A DNA stretch of 64,000 bases, from NCBI GenBank assembly GCA_023399215.1, contig JAEWQJ010000049.1:124001-188000 (forward strand), written 5' to 3'. Source of the stretch: Methanobacteriota archaeon. GTDB lineage: Archaea; Halobacteriota; Methanosarcinia; Methanosarcinales; Methanosarcinaceae. The first letter of the stretch is position 1. Every line of letters begins with the position of its first letter. The notes beneath the pieces were generated by a model. That model was not told the DNA's origin. It did not search any database and saw nothing but the letters and a program-made list of their open reading frames with translations. Below, in pieces: positions 16,937 through 25,506 of the stretch. Position numbers and translations under genes: made by a program.

Positions 16937-18580
16937 TTACCTGCGCATGTTAAGTGCAGGAGCTGCCATTCCATCATAAGTGCTTGCCATATGCTCGGGT
17001 TTGACATTCTGCATGTCGGAGCTCTGGGCTCGAAGCATATCGTCCACACGAAGCACCATCACTGCGGCTTCGGACCCGGCTTTGACGGAGTTGATCTTAA
17101 CCCTGATGGGGTCAACAATGCCTTTTTCGAGCATATCTTCGGCAGCACCGGTATTGATGTTCAAGCCTGCGTTTTTGTTTTCGGCGTGCTTTGCCCTGAG
17201 GTTCACTATTGTATTGATAGTATCCAGACCTGCATTTCTGGCAATTGTCCTCGGGATTTCTTCAATGGCATCTGCAAAAGCCCTGATTGCCATCTGTTCA
17301 CGCCCACCTATGCTGGCAGCATATGCACGAAGCCCAAGTGCGACTTCGATCTCGGAAGCTCCACCGCCTGCAACTATCCTGCCGTCTTCTATGGCGCATT
17401 TTACTACCCTGAGAGCATCGTCAATTGCGCGTTCAAGGTTGTCAACTATGTGTTCTGTACCGCCCCTGATGACAATAGATACGGATTTTGCACCCTTGCA
17501 GTCTCTGAGGTAGGTCTTACCCTGGTCGCCATCCCGGTCCTGTTCAAGGAGCCCGGCATGTCCGAGTTCTTTCTGGGTCAGTTCTTTGATATTGCGGATA
17601 GGCCTGCCGCCTGTGGCATCTACAAGGTGCTGCATGTCATCGTTCTTAACCCTGCGGGTTGCATAAATTCCCCGGTTTTGCAGGTAGGCTGCGATTTTGT
17701 CATCCATGCCTTTGGCACAGAAAACTGCATTTGCCCCTGCCCTGATGACATAGTCTGCCATCTCAAATAGAGCTTCTTCTTCCTGCTTTACAAAACCCTC
17801 AAGATCACCATATGCGTTTATCTGAAGTTTTGCTTTGTTTGTGGTCTTGGCAATCTCCATGGAGGTATCGATCAAAGCGATTGCAGGATTCGCAATTTTG
17901 AGAGGGAATTTCTTGTCCAGGGCAACCTTGTCTATTACAATGCCTTCAACAAACTCGGTATCTTCGGTCTTGCCGCCGACATCTTTTGAAAGAATAACGT
18001 CTTTGAGGTCAACTATGCCTCTTTCCCGAATCGCGAGTGCGGCATCCACGCAGAGTTCTGCAATCAAACGGCCGTACTTTTCAGAAGCTTTGCCCGTAAT
18101 AGAGGTTCTGGCAACTTCTAAAAGCTTCTCCTTTTCGTTTTCGGCAGTTGAAATTGCCAGGTTATCTAAAACCTCAACAGCCTTCTCGGCTGCAAGCCTG
18201 TACCCCTTGACAACAACTGTCGGGTGGACTCCATTCTCAATAAGTGCTTCCGCCTTTTCCAGCAGACTGCCTGTGAATACAACAGCACTTGTAGTCCCGT
18301 CCCCAGCCGAACTTTCAAGTGACGCTGCAACTTCGGCCACCATCTTGGCTGCCGGGTGTTCAATGGACATATCGTGTAAAATGGTTGCACCATCATTTGT
18401 GATTGTGATATCCCCAATAGGATTGACAAGCATCTTGTCCATTCCCCTCGGCCCGAGTGTGCTCTTGACTATACTGGCCACTGCCTTTGCAGCTGCAATA
18501 TTCATGCTGAGCGCTTCTTTTCCCTTTGTCTCTTCTTTTCTAGGATCTACTATTATGATTGGCTGGCCACCTTTTTCCAT
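16937..18580 (-). CDS. Thermosome (group II chaperonin) subunit
   Basis: This is an ATP-dependent protein-folding chaperonin subunit that assembles into a double ring in the cytoplasm. The roughly 547-residue protein shows the family blocks: NIAAAKAVASIVKSTLGPRG near residue 30, NDGATIL, the ATPase GDGTTSAVVFTGSLL, and in the C-terminal half IVAGGGASEIEVALGL, with GLDTINTI and GIVDPIRVK. The tail (YDGMAAPALNMRR) lacks the Gly-Met repeats of many group II subunits. The ATG at 18580 is preferred because AAGGAGG lies about eleven bases upstream; an in-frame TTG at 18589 is too close to that site. A TATA-like box (GATATATATAC on the minus strand, near 18608-18618) precedes it. Methanosarcina encodes several subunits; which one this is was not decided. 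Confidence 0.95.
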   Translation of the reverse strand: MEKGGQPIIIVDPRKEETKGKEALSMNIAAAKAVASIVKSTLGPRGMDKMLVNPIGDITITNDGATILHDMSIEHPAAKMVAEVAASLESSAGDGTTSAVVFTGSLLEKAEALIENGVHPTVVVKGYRLAAEKAVEVLDNLAISTAENEKEKLLEVARTSITGKASEKYGRLIAELCVDAALAIRERGIVDLKDVILSKDVGGKTEDTEFVEGIVIDKVALDKKFPLKIANPAIALIDTSMEIAKTTNKAKLQINAYGDLEGFVKQEEEALFEMADYVIRAGANAVFCAKGMDDKIAAYLQNRGIYATRRVKNDDMQHLVDATGGRPIRNIKELTQKELGHAGLLEQDRDGDQGKTYLRDCKGAKSVSIVIRGGTEHIVDNLERAIDDALRVVKCAIEDGRIVAGGGASEIEVALGLRAYAASIGGREQMAIRAFADAIEEIPRTIARNAGLDTINTIVNLRAKHAENKNAGLNINTGAAEDMLEKGIVDPIRVKINSVKAGSEAAVMVLRVDDMLRAQSSDMQNVKPEHMASTYDGMAAPALNMRR

Positions 18581-18815
18581 CTGAACCAAAACCTCCTTAA
18601 AATGAAGTATATATATCGAAGCTTTTCTACTTGATAAGTTGAAGTTGTCCTGGCTATAGTCACTTTTAGCCCGAGATCAGCCTGAAAATATGATTTCATC
18701 AGTTGCCTTGTGTGAATCAGTATTTGATCAGAAAATAACTGATAATACTTCTATAAAAACATACCGGGTATATTTCGAGTCTAGAAGGTGAAACACTTAT
18801 GTTTCCTGATTACTT

Positions 18816-19514
18816 TCACTTCCGGACTATCTCCACTGATCCGTCTTTTTTCCCGATATAGAGTTCGTCCACATTGGAAAAGATTCCATGTTCAACAACT
18901 CCCGGAATTGAAGATAGTTGAAGGGCCAGACCTTCTGGATCGTTTATTACGCCGAAACTTGCATCAAGTACAAAGTTTCCATTATCGGTTATCACAGGCC
19001 CGTCTTTTCTCAGAGCTAACCTCAGCTCAGGTTTTCCTCCCAGCTCCTTTATTTTTTTAATCACAAGGGTTTTTGCAAAGGGGAGAACCTCAACCGGCAC
19101 AGGCTTATCAAGCTGGGTGCTCGTTTTTGATTCGTCAGCTACGACCAGAAAACGTCTTGCAGATGCAGATACTATCTTTTCCCGGGTATGAGCAGCTCCC
19201 CCGCCTTTGATTGCGTACAGCTTTGAATCGATCTGGTCTGCTCCATCAATGGCGATGTCCAGTTCCGGATGCTGGGAAAGGGTTGCCAGAGGGATGCCGG
19301 ATTCTATGGCAAGTGCTTCAGACTGGTATGAAGTAACAACACCCAGTATCTCGAGCCCTTCTTCCCTGACCCGCCTGCCGAGTTCTTTTATCGTATATGC
19401 AACTGTTGAGCCTGTTCCAAGCCCCACAACCATTCCCGATTCTACCACCCGAGATGCAGCGATGCCAGCTGCACGTTTTTCCGGGGAATCGGTAGATGTA
19501 TTTCTTTCTGTCAT
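18816..19514 (-). CDS. rpiA: Ribose-5-phosphate isomerase A
   Basis: The enzyme interconverts ribose 5-phosphate and ribulose 5-phosphate, supplying ribose for nucleotides. The 232-residue protein shows the RpiA motifs in order: VVGLGTGSTVAYTIKELG, LDIAIDGADQID, KGGGAAHTREKIV, VVADESKT, VPVEVLPFA and the C-terminal IPGVVEHGIFSNV. Length is typical. The start ATG has GGAAGGGAA upstream. It lies 140 bases downstream of aspS on the same strand and could share its transcript; the spacer contains a short repeat array (19573-19640). Confidence 0.95.
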   Translation of the reverse strand: MTERNTSTDSPEKRAAGIAASRVVESGMVVGLGTGSTVAYTIKELGRRVREEGLEILGVVTSYQSEALAIESGIPLATLSQHPELDIAIDGADQIDSKLYAIKGGGAAHTREKIVSASARRFLVVADESKTSTQLDKPVPVEVLPFAKTLVIKKIKELGGKPELRLALRKDGPVITDNGNFVLDASFGVINDPEGLALQLSSIPGVVEHGIFSNVDELYIGKKDGSVEIVRK

Positions 19515-19572
19515 ACTATGTTCCCTTCCGGTTCAAATCCTGAAAAAGTTATGAAATTCATAAACTGGAGAT

Positions 19573-19640
19573 TAAACTGAAAATTTTTAAACTGGAAGTG
19601 TTCAAACTGGAAATGTTCAAACTGGAAACGTTTAAACTCC
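19573..19640. repeat. 15-bp degenerate tandem array between aspS and rpiA
   Basis: Units like TTCAAACTGGAAATG and TTTAAACTGGAAGTG recur four to five times in the spacer. Confidence 0.8.
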
Positions 19641-19654
19641 AAAAAGAAGGGATT

Positions 19655-20989
19655 TCAGGGAGAAAGTCTTCTCCTGTCCCTGGGGAAGAGTACGGTGTCC
19701 CTGATATTCTCGGTTCCGAGCATGGTCATGATAAAACGTTCGCAGCCCATACCCCAGCCTGCATGAGGAGGCATGCCGTATTCGAAAGCTTTAAGGTAGA
19801 ACTCAAAGCCCTCAGGATTGAGGCCCTGTGATTCTATCCGGCTCTTAAGCAAGTCAGGAATATGGATACGCTGAGCTCCTGAGGAGAGTTCCATTGTACG
19901 ATGCATCATATCAAATGATTTGCTGAACTCCGGCCTGTCCTCATAAGGCATGGCATAGAACGGTTTAATCTCAGTAGGCCAGTCAATAATGAAATAGTGG
20001 GATTCTCCTGTTGTCTCGTAGACATAATTGCCCACGATATGCTCTCCGAGTGTGCCAAGGTCATCTCCCCAGTGCATTTTTTCTTCCGAGCGGGCGTTTA
20101 TGATCTCCATTACTTCATCATAGGTGAGCTTAAGGAAAGGAGTTTTCGGGACTTTGAGCTCGATTCCAAGTGTTTCAAGTGAAGGCTTGCACTTCTCAAT
20201 AACCTGGGCATAAGCATAAGCCACAAGGTTTTCGAGTATCTCCATTACATCGAAGTGGTCTGCAAAGCTGACTTCAACATCGATAGAAGTAGCTTCGTTT
20301 AAGTGCCTGCGGGTGTCGTGCTCTTCGGCCCTGAAAATGGGACCGATTTCAAAGACCCTGTCAAAACCTCCACTCATAAGGATTTGCTTGAAGAGCTGGG
20401 GACTCTGGTTCAAAAAAGCTTCCCTGTCAAAGTAAGTGATCGGGAAAAGTGCAGTGCCGCCCTCGGTTGCCGTTGCCACGATCTTGGGGGTTGCGGTTTC
20501 GATAAATCCGTTTTTTGCAAAGTATTCCCTGATTGCCTGGAGAGCCTGGTGTCTTATTTTAAAAACCGCAGTAGTCTCTGCCCGCCTGAGGTCGATAAAT
20601 CGTGAATCCAACCTGGTATCCAGTTCAGCTTCCACCTTGCCAGTAGTATCCATTGGCAATGGAGAATTTGCAACGTTAAGGACAGTGATCTCCTCAGGAA
20701 GCAGCTCGTATCCGTTCGGAGCTTTCTCTTCGAATTTAACAGAACCGGTTACCGAAATTACTGATTCACGTACAAGCCTTCTTGCAGCATTAAACAGCTC
20801 TTTATCGATCTTTTTCTTTACAAGAGTGACCTGAGCCTTTCCTTCCCGGTCTCGAAGCACTACAAAACAGATCCCTCCGAGGTCTCTTACCTCATGGACC
20901 CAGCCTGCCAAAGTAATTTTCTGACCGTTGTCAACTTTTTCGGGTTTAACATCGGCTGTATAATGTGTTCTAAGTTTTGCTAATGACAT
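19655..20989 (-). CDS. aspS: Aspartyl-tRNA synthetase, archaeal type, probably non-discriminating
   Basis: This is a class IIb aminoacyl-tRNA synthetase of 444 residues. An N-terminal OB-fold anticodon-binding domain (residues 1-110, ITLAGWVHEVRDLGG) is followed by the catalytic core with motif 2 FEIGPIFRAEEHDTRRHLNE and motif 3 GWGMGCERFIMTMLG. Two positions distinguish Asp-only from dual-specificity archaeal enzymes. Here they are His32 (GWVHEV) and Pro91 (EKAPNG), the residues reported for non-discriminating enzymes that also charge tRNA-Asn with Asp; discriminating enzymes such as that of Thermococcus have Trp and Lys. The start ATG has AAGGTGA upstream. I infer that Asn-tRNA is made here through an amidotransferase. 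Confidence 0.95.
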   Translation of the reverse strand: MSLAKLRTHYTADVKPEKVDNGQKITLAGWVHEVRDLGGICFVVLRDREGKAQVTLVKKKIDKELFNAARRLVRESVISVTGSVKFEEKAPNGYELLPEEITVLNVANSPLPMDTTGKVEAELDTRLDSRFIDLRRAETTAVFKIRHQALQAIREYFAKNGFIETATPKIVATATEGGTALFPITYFDREAFLNQSPQLFKQILMSGGFDRVFEIGPIFRAEEHDTRRHLNEATSIDVEVSFADHFDVMEILENLVAYAYAQVIEKCKPSLETLGIELKVPKTPFLKLTYDEVMEIINARSEEKMHWGDDLGTLGEHIVGNYVYETTGESHYFIIDWPTEIKPFYAMPYEDRPEFSKSFDMMHRTMELSSGAQRIHIPDLLKSRIESQGLNPEGFEFYLKAFEYGMPPHAGWGMGCERFIMTMLGTENIRDTVLFPRDRRRLSP

Positions 20990-21084
20990 AAATTCACCTT
21001 AATTGTGGGGTAAATTAAATGAAAAATGTAAGGATGAAGCTGAAACGTAGGTGAATAGTCATAACTCATTATTAATGTATTTGT

Positions 21085-21450
21085 TGCACCGCCCGAGTCC
21101 CGTCACCTGAGTTCCATCACCCGAGTCCCGTCTCGGGAGGACGGGGCCCTTTTCGCTCACTTCGTTCGCTCAAGAGGGCTAAAGTATGGGCTAGAGAAAC
21201 TGAGATGAGCCAATAAGGCTAATTTAAGGGCAAGAAAAATTACATTGTCAACTTGCTCAGGAAGGCCGAATTTACCGAATATAACCGTTAACCGGCTTAA
21301 CGCAAACCCTTTTGAAAAAGGCTTGACCGAAAACATGACAACACATGACAACCTTTGATTTTGAAAGCCTTATCCTCAGCCTTTTTCGGCGTCATCGAAC
21401 GGCGCAAAAGTTGCAGCTCAATGGTTGCAGCTCAACACCTTTGCAAGCCG
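21085..21450 (-). repeat. Composite GC-rich dispersed repeat, copy A
   Basis: Read on the minus strand, this region shares ordered blocks with the plus strand of 41975-42345: a GCTGCAACC-like segment, TTTTCGGTCAAGCCTTTTT then AAAAGGGTT, GGATAAGGCTTTCAA, TTGAGCGAACGAAGTGAGCG and CGTCCTCCCGAGACGGGACT. Spacing between blocks differs. It lies in the spacer upstream of aspS and has no clear coding frame. The rest of the 20990-21774 spacer contains nothing that I recognise. Confidence 0.8.
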
Positions 21451-21726
21451 CCTAATTTTGAAAAACGTAGTCCTTCTGCCCAACCCGTTTTGTTATTTTT
21501 TGACAAATGAATGGACCGACGTCTACCGCGCGCCCGACTGTAGAAAATAGGCTGAAATGAGCTGTGTGCCTATCAGGGAATTTAGGTTTATAATTTTTAT
21601 AGACATTGTCCATGAATAATAATTAGGTACATATTTATAGTACCCAAATGAGGTTTTAAGATGTAAACTGTCTTTTTTAATGAATTATAATTAGATACTT
21701 GAAAATATGTAGATTTTGAGAGATAG

Positions 21727-21735
21727 CTATATATA
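21727..21735 (+). promoter_or_regulatory. TATA box of the metallophosphoesterase gene
   Basis: CTATATATA sits directly against the first in-frame ATG (21736). Archaeal transcription normally starts about 25 bases after the box, so that ATG is probably not transcribed and the next one at 21775 is the likely start. Confidence 0.65.
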
Positions 21736-21774
21736 ATGGTACAGAATTTCTGTGCTCTGAATATAAGAGATTCA

Positions 21775-22551
21775 ATGTATTACAAAATTAAGAAAATAAG
21801 AGGAAGAAAAATTATACAGATTGTACATCTTTCAGATATCCATTATTCAGATGCGTACTTTGTTCCGGAGATTGCAGAGTCTATGATTGATGGCATAAAC
21901 CAGCTGGAACCGAACCTTGTCGTGATTACAGGTGACCTGACCGAGAATGGGTTTTCAGCAGAATATGATGGAGTAAAGCGGTTTATTGACAGGATTGAAT
22001 GTAAAAATAAAATTCTTGTCCCGGGAAATCATGATTCGAAAAATGCAGGATACGTGCACTTTGAAGACCTCTTCACAGACAGGTACTTCTCACGGAATTT
22101 TGAGAATGTTACGGTTGTAGGGGCCGATTCATCACAGCCCGATCTTGATGAAGGTCATCTGGGCAGGGAAAACTATGGCTGGATTAAAGAAGCCTTTTCA
22201 GGGGAAAATTTCAAGGTTTTTGCCATGCACCATCACCTTGTACCTATACCTCTTGCAGGCAGGGAAAATACTGTCCTTGTTGATGCAGGCGATGTGCTCG
22301 AACTTCTGAACCGCTGCAAGGTGAATCTTGTTCTCTGCGGACACTGCCACATTCCCTGGGTCTGGAACCTAAATAATATGCTTGTGGTAAACGCAGGTAC
22401 CTTTTGTTCTTCCAAAACAAGAGGAAAGACAAAGCAATGTTATAACCTCATCCAGGCCGACAACGAGAATTCCGATGGAGACTGGAAAGTCCGGGTATCC
22501 AGAGTCTTTTCAAAAGGAGATCGGGAACTGGTCACTGAAACAGTAATGTAA
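21775..22551 (+). CDS. Calcineurin-like metallophosphoesterase (Icc/CpdA-like)
   Basis: This is a dinuclear-metal phosphoesterase with all signature blocks: LSDIHYSD near the N-terminus, VVITGDLTENG, LVPGNHDSKN, FAMHHHLVP and LCGHCHIPWVW. The layout resembles 3',5'-cyclic-nucleotide phosphodiesterase-like (Icc) proteins, but the substrate cannot be read from sequence. The start at 21775 (258 residues) is chosen because the upstream in-frame ATG abuts the TATA box. The metal-binding core begins 18 residues after this Met, as usual for the family. The gene stands alone, 0.4 kb before the nitrogen operon. Confidence 0.9.
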   Translation: MYYKIKKIRGRKIIQIVHLSDIHYSDAYFVPEIAESMIDGINQLEPNLVVITGDLTENGFSAEYDGVKRFIDRIECKNKILVPGNHDSKNAGYVHFEDLFTDRYFSRNFENVTVVGADSSQPDLDEGHLGRENYGWIKEAFSGENFKVFAMHHHLVPIPLAGRENTVLVDAGDVLELLNRCKVNLVLCGHCHIPWVWNLNNMLVVNAGTFCSSKTRGKTKQCYNLIQADNENSDGDWKVRVSRVFSKGDRELVTETVM

Positions 22552-22587
22552 AAGACCTTACACATTTCAAAATATTTATCTCTTTTC

Positions 22588-22650
22588 TTTTTTTATATTT
22601 CCTTTTCCGTTTTCCTTTTCCGTTTTCCTTTTCCGTTTTCCTTTTTTCCT
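22588..22650. repeat. 12-bp pyrimidine-rich tandem array
   Basis: CCTTTTCCGTTT-type units repeat about four times, leaving nearly pure pyrimidine on the plus strand. It follows the metallophosphoesterase stop by about 40 bases in the spacer 22552-22951. Confidence 0.85.
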
Positions 22651-22882
22651 GTTCCTGTTCCTTTTAATTACTCTGAGAAACAAAGAGTTGGAAAAACCAT
22701 CCAGCATGTCGGGAATAAAACGAAGTCTCATGTGCTTATTTATCTCTTTCGTACATTTACTCTTTCTAAATCTTCCACTAGCACTTGAGGAAATATTCAA
22801 TAAATCGCTAAAATGCGCACCAGAAAACTCCCTCACTAATTTTATATATCTATGTTGTAATATTTATTGCACGTGGTCGAAA

Positions 22883-22919
22883 AGTATATATAGATTAGAG
22901 TAGTCAACCGGTTACTGGT
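22883..22919 (+). promoter_or_regulatory. amtB promoter: TATA box and possible NrpR operator
   Basis: A TATA-like box (GTATATATAG) lies at about 22883-22892. ACCGGTTACTGGT at 22907-22919 is an interrupted palindrome with one mismatch, located where transcription should start. It resembles the ACCGG-N3-CCGGT type of operator recalled for the nitrogen repressor NrpR of Methanosarcina. A repressor bound here would block initiation when nitrogen is plentiful. Confidence 0.55.
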
Positions 22920-22951
22920 TTCCGGTGAAGAAAAGGAGGCAAAAGAAAGAT

Positions 22952-24361
22952 ATGGTGAAAAAGATGGAAAAACTAAAAAAATTATCGATAATTACGTTTA
23001 TTCTACTTATAGCACTGGTTTCACCAGCTCTTGCAGTAACGTCTGATCAAAATGCAGCGTCGATTGAGGAAATAAAGACTACGCTAACGTTTATGTGGTT
23101 GTTACTGGCAAGTGGACTGGTATTCTTTATGCATGCAGGTTTCTCGCTCGTGGAAACGGGACTTACGAGAAGTAAAAATACCGCCAACATTCTGATGAAA
23201 AACTTCATGACTGTTGTCCTGGGTATTCTCGTCTACTGGGCTGTTGGCTGGGGCATAATGTATGGAGCTGATGCTGCAGGCTTAATAGGAACCAATCAGT
23301 TCTTCCTGGCAGGCGCGGACAATGCAACCTGGAACTCGTGGTTCTTCCAGATGGTTTTCGCGGCTACTGGTGCGACTATAGTTTCAGGGGCAATGGCTGA
23401 GAGAACCAATTTTAAGGCTTATCTTGTCTACTGCATCATGATGGTAGCCGTAATTTACCCTATATACGGTCACTGGGTCTGGAGCGGAGCGGACATGGCT
23501 CTTTTAAGTGGCGCCGGTAGCCCAATAGTAAAAGCAATAGGTGTGGCAAGTCATGACTTTGCCGGTTCTGGAGTTGTACACTCAATAGGAGGATATTCTG
23601 CCCTTGCGGGTGTAATTCTTGTGGGCGCAAGGATAGGGAGATTTAAAAACGGAAAACCCGTACCTATTCCAGGTCACAACCTGACTATTACCTTCCTGGG
23701 AACTCTTATCCTGGCTCTCGGATGGCTGGGATTCAACGGAGGAAGCACCCTCAATGCAAATGATCCTTATATGAACCTTGTAGTAGTCAACACCTTCCTT
23801 GCAGCCGCTGCAGGAGCTCTTACGGTCATGATTATTACCTGGGTAAAGACCGGAAAGCCGGATCCGTCCCTCACCGCAAACGGGCTTCTCGGCGGGCTTG
23901 TAGCAGTTACCGCCCCATGTGGATCGATATCAAACTGGGCAGCCCTGGTGATTGGTCTTATTGCCGGGATAATAATTTATGTAGGTGTCATGTTTAATGA
24001 AAACAAGCTGAAGCTGGATGATCCTGTAGGTGCAATTGCAGTGCACGGATATTGTGGAAGCTGGGGACTGATTTCTGTCGGGCTCTTTTCCATAGGAATG
24101 GGAAACGGGATTCTTGCAGACGCCACTTATGCTGCTGCAGTACCAGGACTCTTCTACGGTGGAGGAATAAGCTTACTGCTTATCCAGCTTGTATCCGTAC
24201 TGGTAACCATGGTCTGGGGATTTGGTATGTCGTATATAATCTTCAAAATCCTCGATGCCGTAATAGGGCTTAGAGTATCTGAAGAAGAAGAAATCATGGG
24301 CCTTGATATCAGTGAACACGGAATCAGAGCATATCCCGAATACCTGATGAGGGAGGAATAA
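22952..24361 (+). CDS. amtB: Ammonium transporter, Amt family
   Basis: This is a trimeric ammonium channel of the cytoplasmic membrane. After a cleavable-looking N-terminal hydrophobic segment come eleven or so membrane helices. Conserved features are LLASGLVFFMHAGFSLVETG, the region with the first pore histidine (DFAGSGVVHSIGG), GWLGFNGGSTLNAN, and the second histidine in IAVHGYCGSWG. The start at 22952 is preferred (469 residues): AGGAGG lies at 22934-22939, so the in-frame GTG at 22925 is upstream of the ribosome-binding site and cannot be used with it. glnK starts one base after the stop, the classic amtB-glnK pair in which GlnK plugs the channel when nitrogen is sufficient. Confidence 0.95.
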   Translation: MVKKMEKLKKLSIITFILLIALVSPALAVTSDQNAASIEEIKTTLTFMWLLLASGLVFFMHAGFSLVETGLTRSKNTANILMKNFMTVVLGILVYWAVGWGIMYGADAAGLIGTNQFFLAGADNATWNSWFFQMVFAATGATIVSGAMAERTNFKAYLVYCIMMVAVIYPIYGHWVWSGADMALLSGAGSPIVKAIGVASHDFAGSGVVHSIGGYSALAGVILVGARIGRFKNGKPVPIPGHNLTITFLGTLILALGWLGFNGGSTLNANDPYMNLVVVNTFLAAAAGALTVMIITWVKTGKPDPSLTANGLLGGLVAVTAPCGSISNWAALVIGLIAGIIIYVGVMFNENKLKLDDPVGAIAVHGYCGSWGLISVGLFSIGMGNGILADATYAAAVPGLFYGGGISLLLIQLVSVLVTMVWGFGMSYIIFKILDAVIGLRVSEEEEIMGLDISEHGIRAYPEYLMREE

Positions 24362-24362
24362 C

Positions 24363-24710
24363 ATGACTAAAATGTATAAAATCGAAGCAATAATAAAGCC
24401 CATGAAACTGCATGAGGTAAAAGATGCCCTTGAAGAAGCCGGGTACCCTAGCCTGACAGTAACTGATGTCAAAGGACGTGGACAGCAGAAAGGAATCGTA
24501 CAGCAGTGGAGAGGTAAGAAATATTGTGTGGATCTTCTTCCCAAAACCAAAATAGAGATCGCAGCCCCTGAGGACCAAATTGAAGAGATTATGAAAATTA
24601 TTCAGAGTTCAGCGTATACTGGAGAAATTGGAGACGGAAAGATCTTTGTTACCCCCATTGAAACTGTAGTCAGAATAAGAACTGGAGAACGAAACGGAGA
24701 TGCTCTTTAA
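24363..24710 (+). CDS. glnK: Nitrogen regulatory PII protein GlnK
   Basis: This is a 115-residue PII signal protein that senses 2-oxoglutarate and adenine nucleotides and controls AmtB by binding it. It begins KIEAIIKPMKLHEVKDALEE. The T-loop (GRGQQKGIVQQWRGKKYCVD) contains the conserved Tyr, and the nucleotide-binding GEIGDGKIFVTPIE and RIRTGE follow. It lies one base after amtB, with GAGGGAGGAATAAC over the amtB stop acting as its ribosome-binding site, so translation is probably coupled. Expression should follow the amtB promoter and rise in nitrogen limitation. Confidence 0.96.
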   Translation: MTKMYKIEAIIKPMKLHEVKDALEEAGYPSLTVTDVKGRGQQKGIVQQWRGKKYCVDLLPKTKIEIAAPEDQIEEIMKIIQSSAYTGEIGDGKIFVTPIETVVRIRTGERNGDAL

Positions 24711-24776
24711 ACTGCATTTCCTTTTTCTTCATTTACAATTATTTTTTAACAACTTTAGGAAGCAGGTAGAAGAACT

Positions 24777-25205
24777 ATGAACGCGTTAAAATCTGAAACT
24801 CCGACATTTGAAGTCCCCCATAGATATGGGATGCCTGTGATCAATTTATACTTTTATATAGGGTTGATTTCCGCCATCCTGTTAAGAAGTATAATTATAG
24901 CTGATCACTACAGCGCATTCTGGGGAAAAGCAATCTGGTATATTGGAGTAGTGGGTTACCTCTGGTTCTTCACACACAGATACCATATTGCAAAGAGAAG
25001 GGTTGTCGTTGTCAAAAACCTGGACCTGCTGGAAAAAGTAAGGAGTCGGCAGAAACTTTCGGATAAAGACTTTGAAGGACTGGAATATCTGCTGTGCAGT
25101 CTTTCGGTATCAAAAGAACGTGCAAATTACCTTATCATTTCAGTGCTTTCAATTGTTGCAATAGTGGTGTCCCTGAGCCTTGATCTGGGGATTTTGAAGC
25201 TCTAA
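24777..25205 (+). CDS. Small membrane protein downstream of glnK, unknown function
   Basis: This 142-residue protein has an N-terminal hydrophilic segment, two hydrophobic helices at about residues 23-66 (INLYFYIGLISAILLRSIII and AIWYIGVVGYLWFF), a charged middle domain (KNLDLLEKVRSRQKLSDKDF), and a C-terminal helix (YLIISVLSIVAIVVSLSLDL). I do not recognise a family. It lies 66 bases after glnK on the same strand with AGGAAGCAGG upstream of the ATG, and no terminator is evident between them, so it may be a third gene of the nitrogen-regulated operon. A role with AmtB is a guess from position only. Confidence 0.75.
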   Translation: MNALKSETPTFEVPHRYGMPVINLYFYIGLISAILLRSIIIADHYSAFWGKAIWYIGVVGYLWFFTHRYHIAKRRVVVVKNLDLLEKVRSRQKLSDKDFEGLEYLLCSLSVSKERANYLIISVLSIVAIVVSLSLDLGILKL

Positions 25206-25269
25206 ATGAGATATATTCATCATATCCTCATTAATTGAGAATTTAATACTGTCATTACTTTAGGAGTGC

Positions 25270-25329
25270 AAAAGGTCGCGAAATCCTCTCCTTCAGGTGA
25301 GAGATAAAACTAACCTTCGCCACCTTTTT
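25270..25329 (+). ncRNA. Structured element after the nitrogen operon (terminator or small RNA)
   Basis: AAAAGGTCGCGAA pairs with TTCGCCACCTTTT (one mismatch) across about 30 bases, and inside lies a second hairpin, CTCTC and GAGAG around CTTCAGGT. A T-rich run follows. It lies about 65 bases after the third gene of the operon. Its position and T-run suggest a terminator; the nested fold also allows a small RNA. I do not match it to a known RNA family. Confidence 0.5.
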
Positions 25330-25349
25330 ATCTTTTTAGATTTATGGGT

Positions 25350-25470
25350 CCATTAATTCTATCGATCTGTTAATTATATCGATCCGTTAATTCGATTGAT
25401 CTGTTAATTATATAGATTCATTAATTATATAGATTCATTAATTATATGGATTTATTAATTATATCGATAT
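25350..25470. repeat. Degenerate 16-17 bp AT-rich tandem array
   Basis: Units built on GATTCATTAATTATATA recur about seven times with drift (GATCTGTTAATTATATC, GATTTATTAATTATATC). It lies between the nitrogen operon and a convergent gene. Confidence 0.85.
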
Positions 25471-25506
25471 CTTCTCTTTTTGATTAGAACACTTTTCCTG
25501 AAGTAT

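Noticed and set aside
16991..18584. Long plus-strand open frames of 170-260 codons opposite the thermosome gene
   Set aside because: The minus-strand frame is a complete chaperonin subunit. The plus-strand frames are shadows caused by its codon use.
19501..19560. GGTTCAAATCC, reminiscent of a tRNA T-loop, before rpiA
   Set aside because: No cloverleaf, anticodon arm or acceptor stem can be formed around it.
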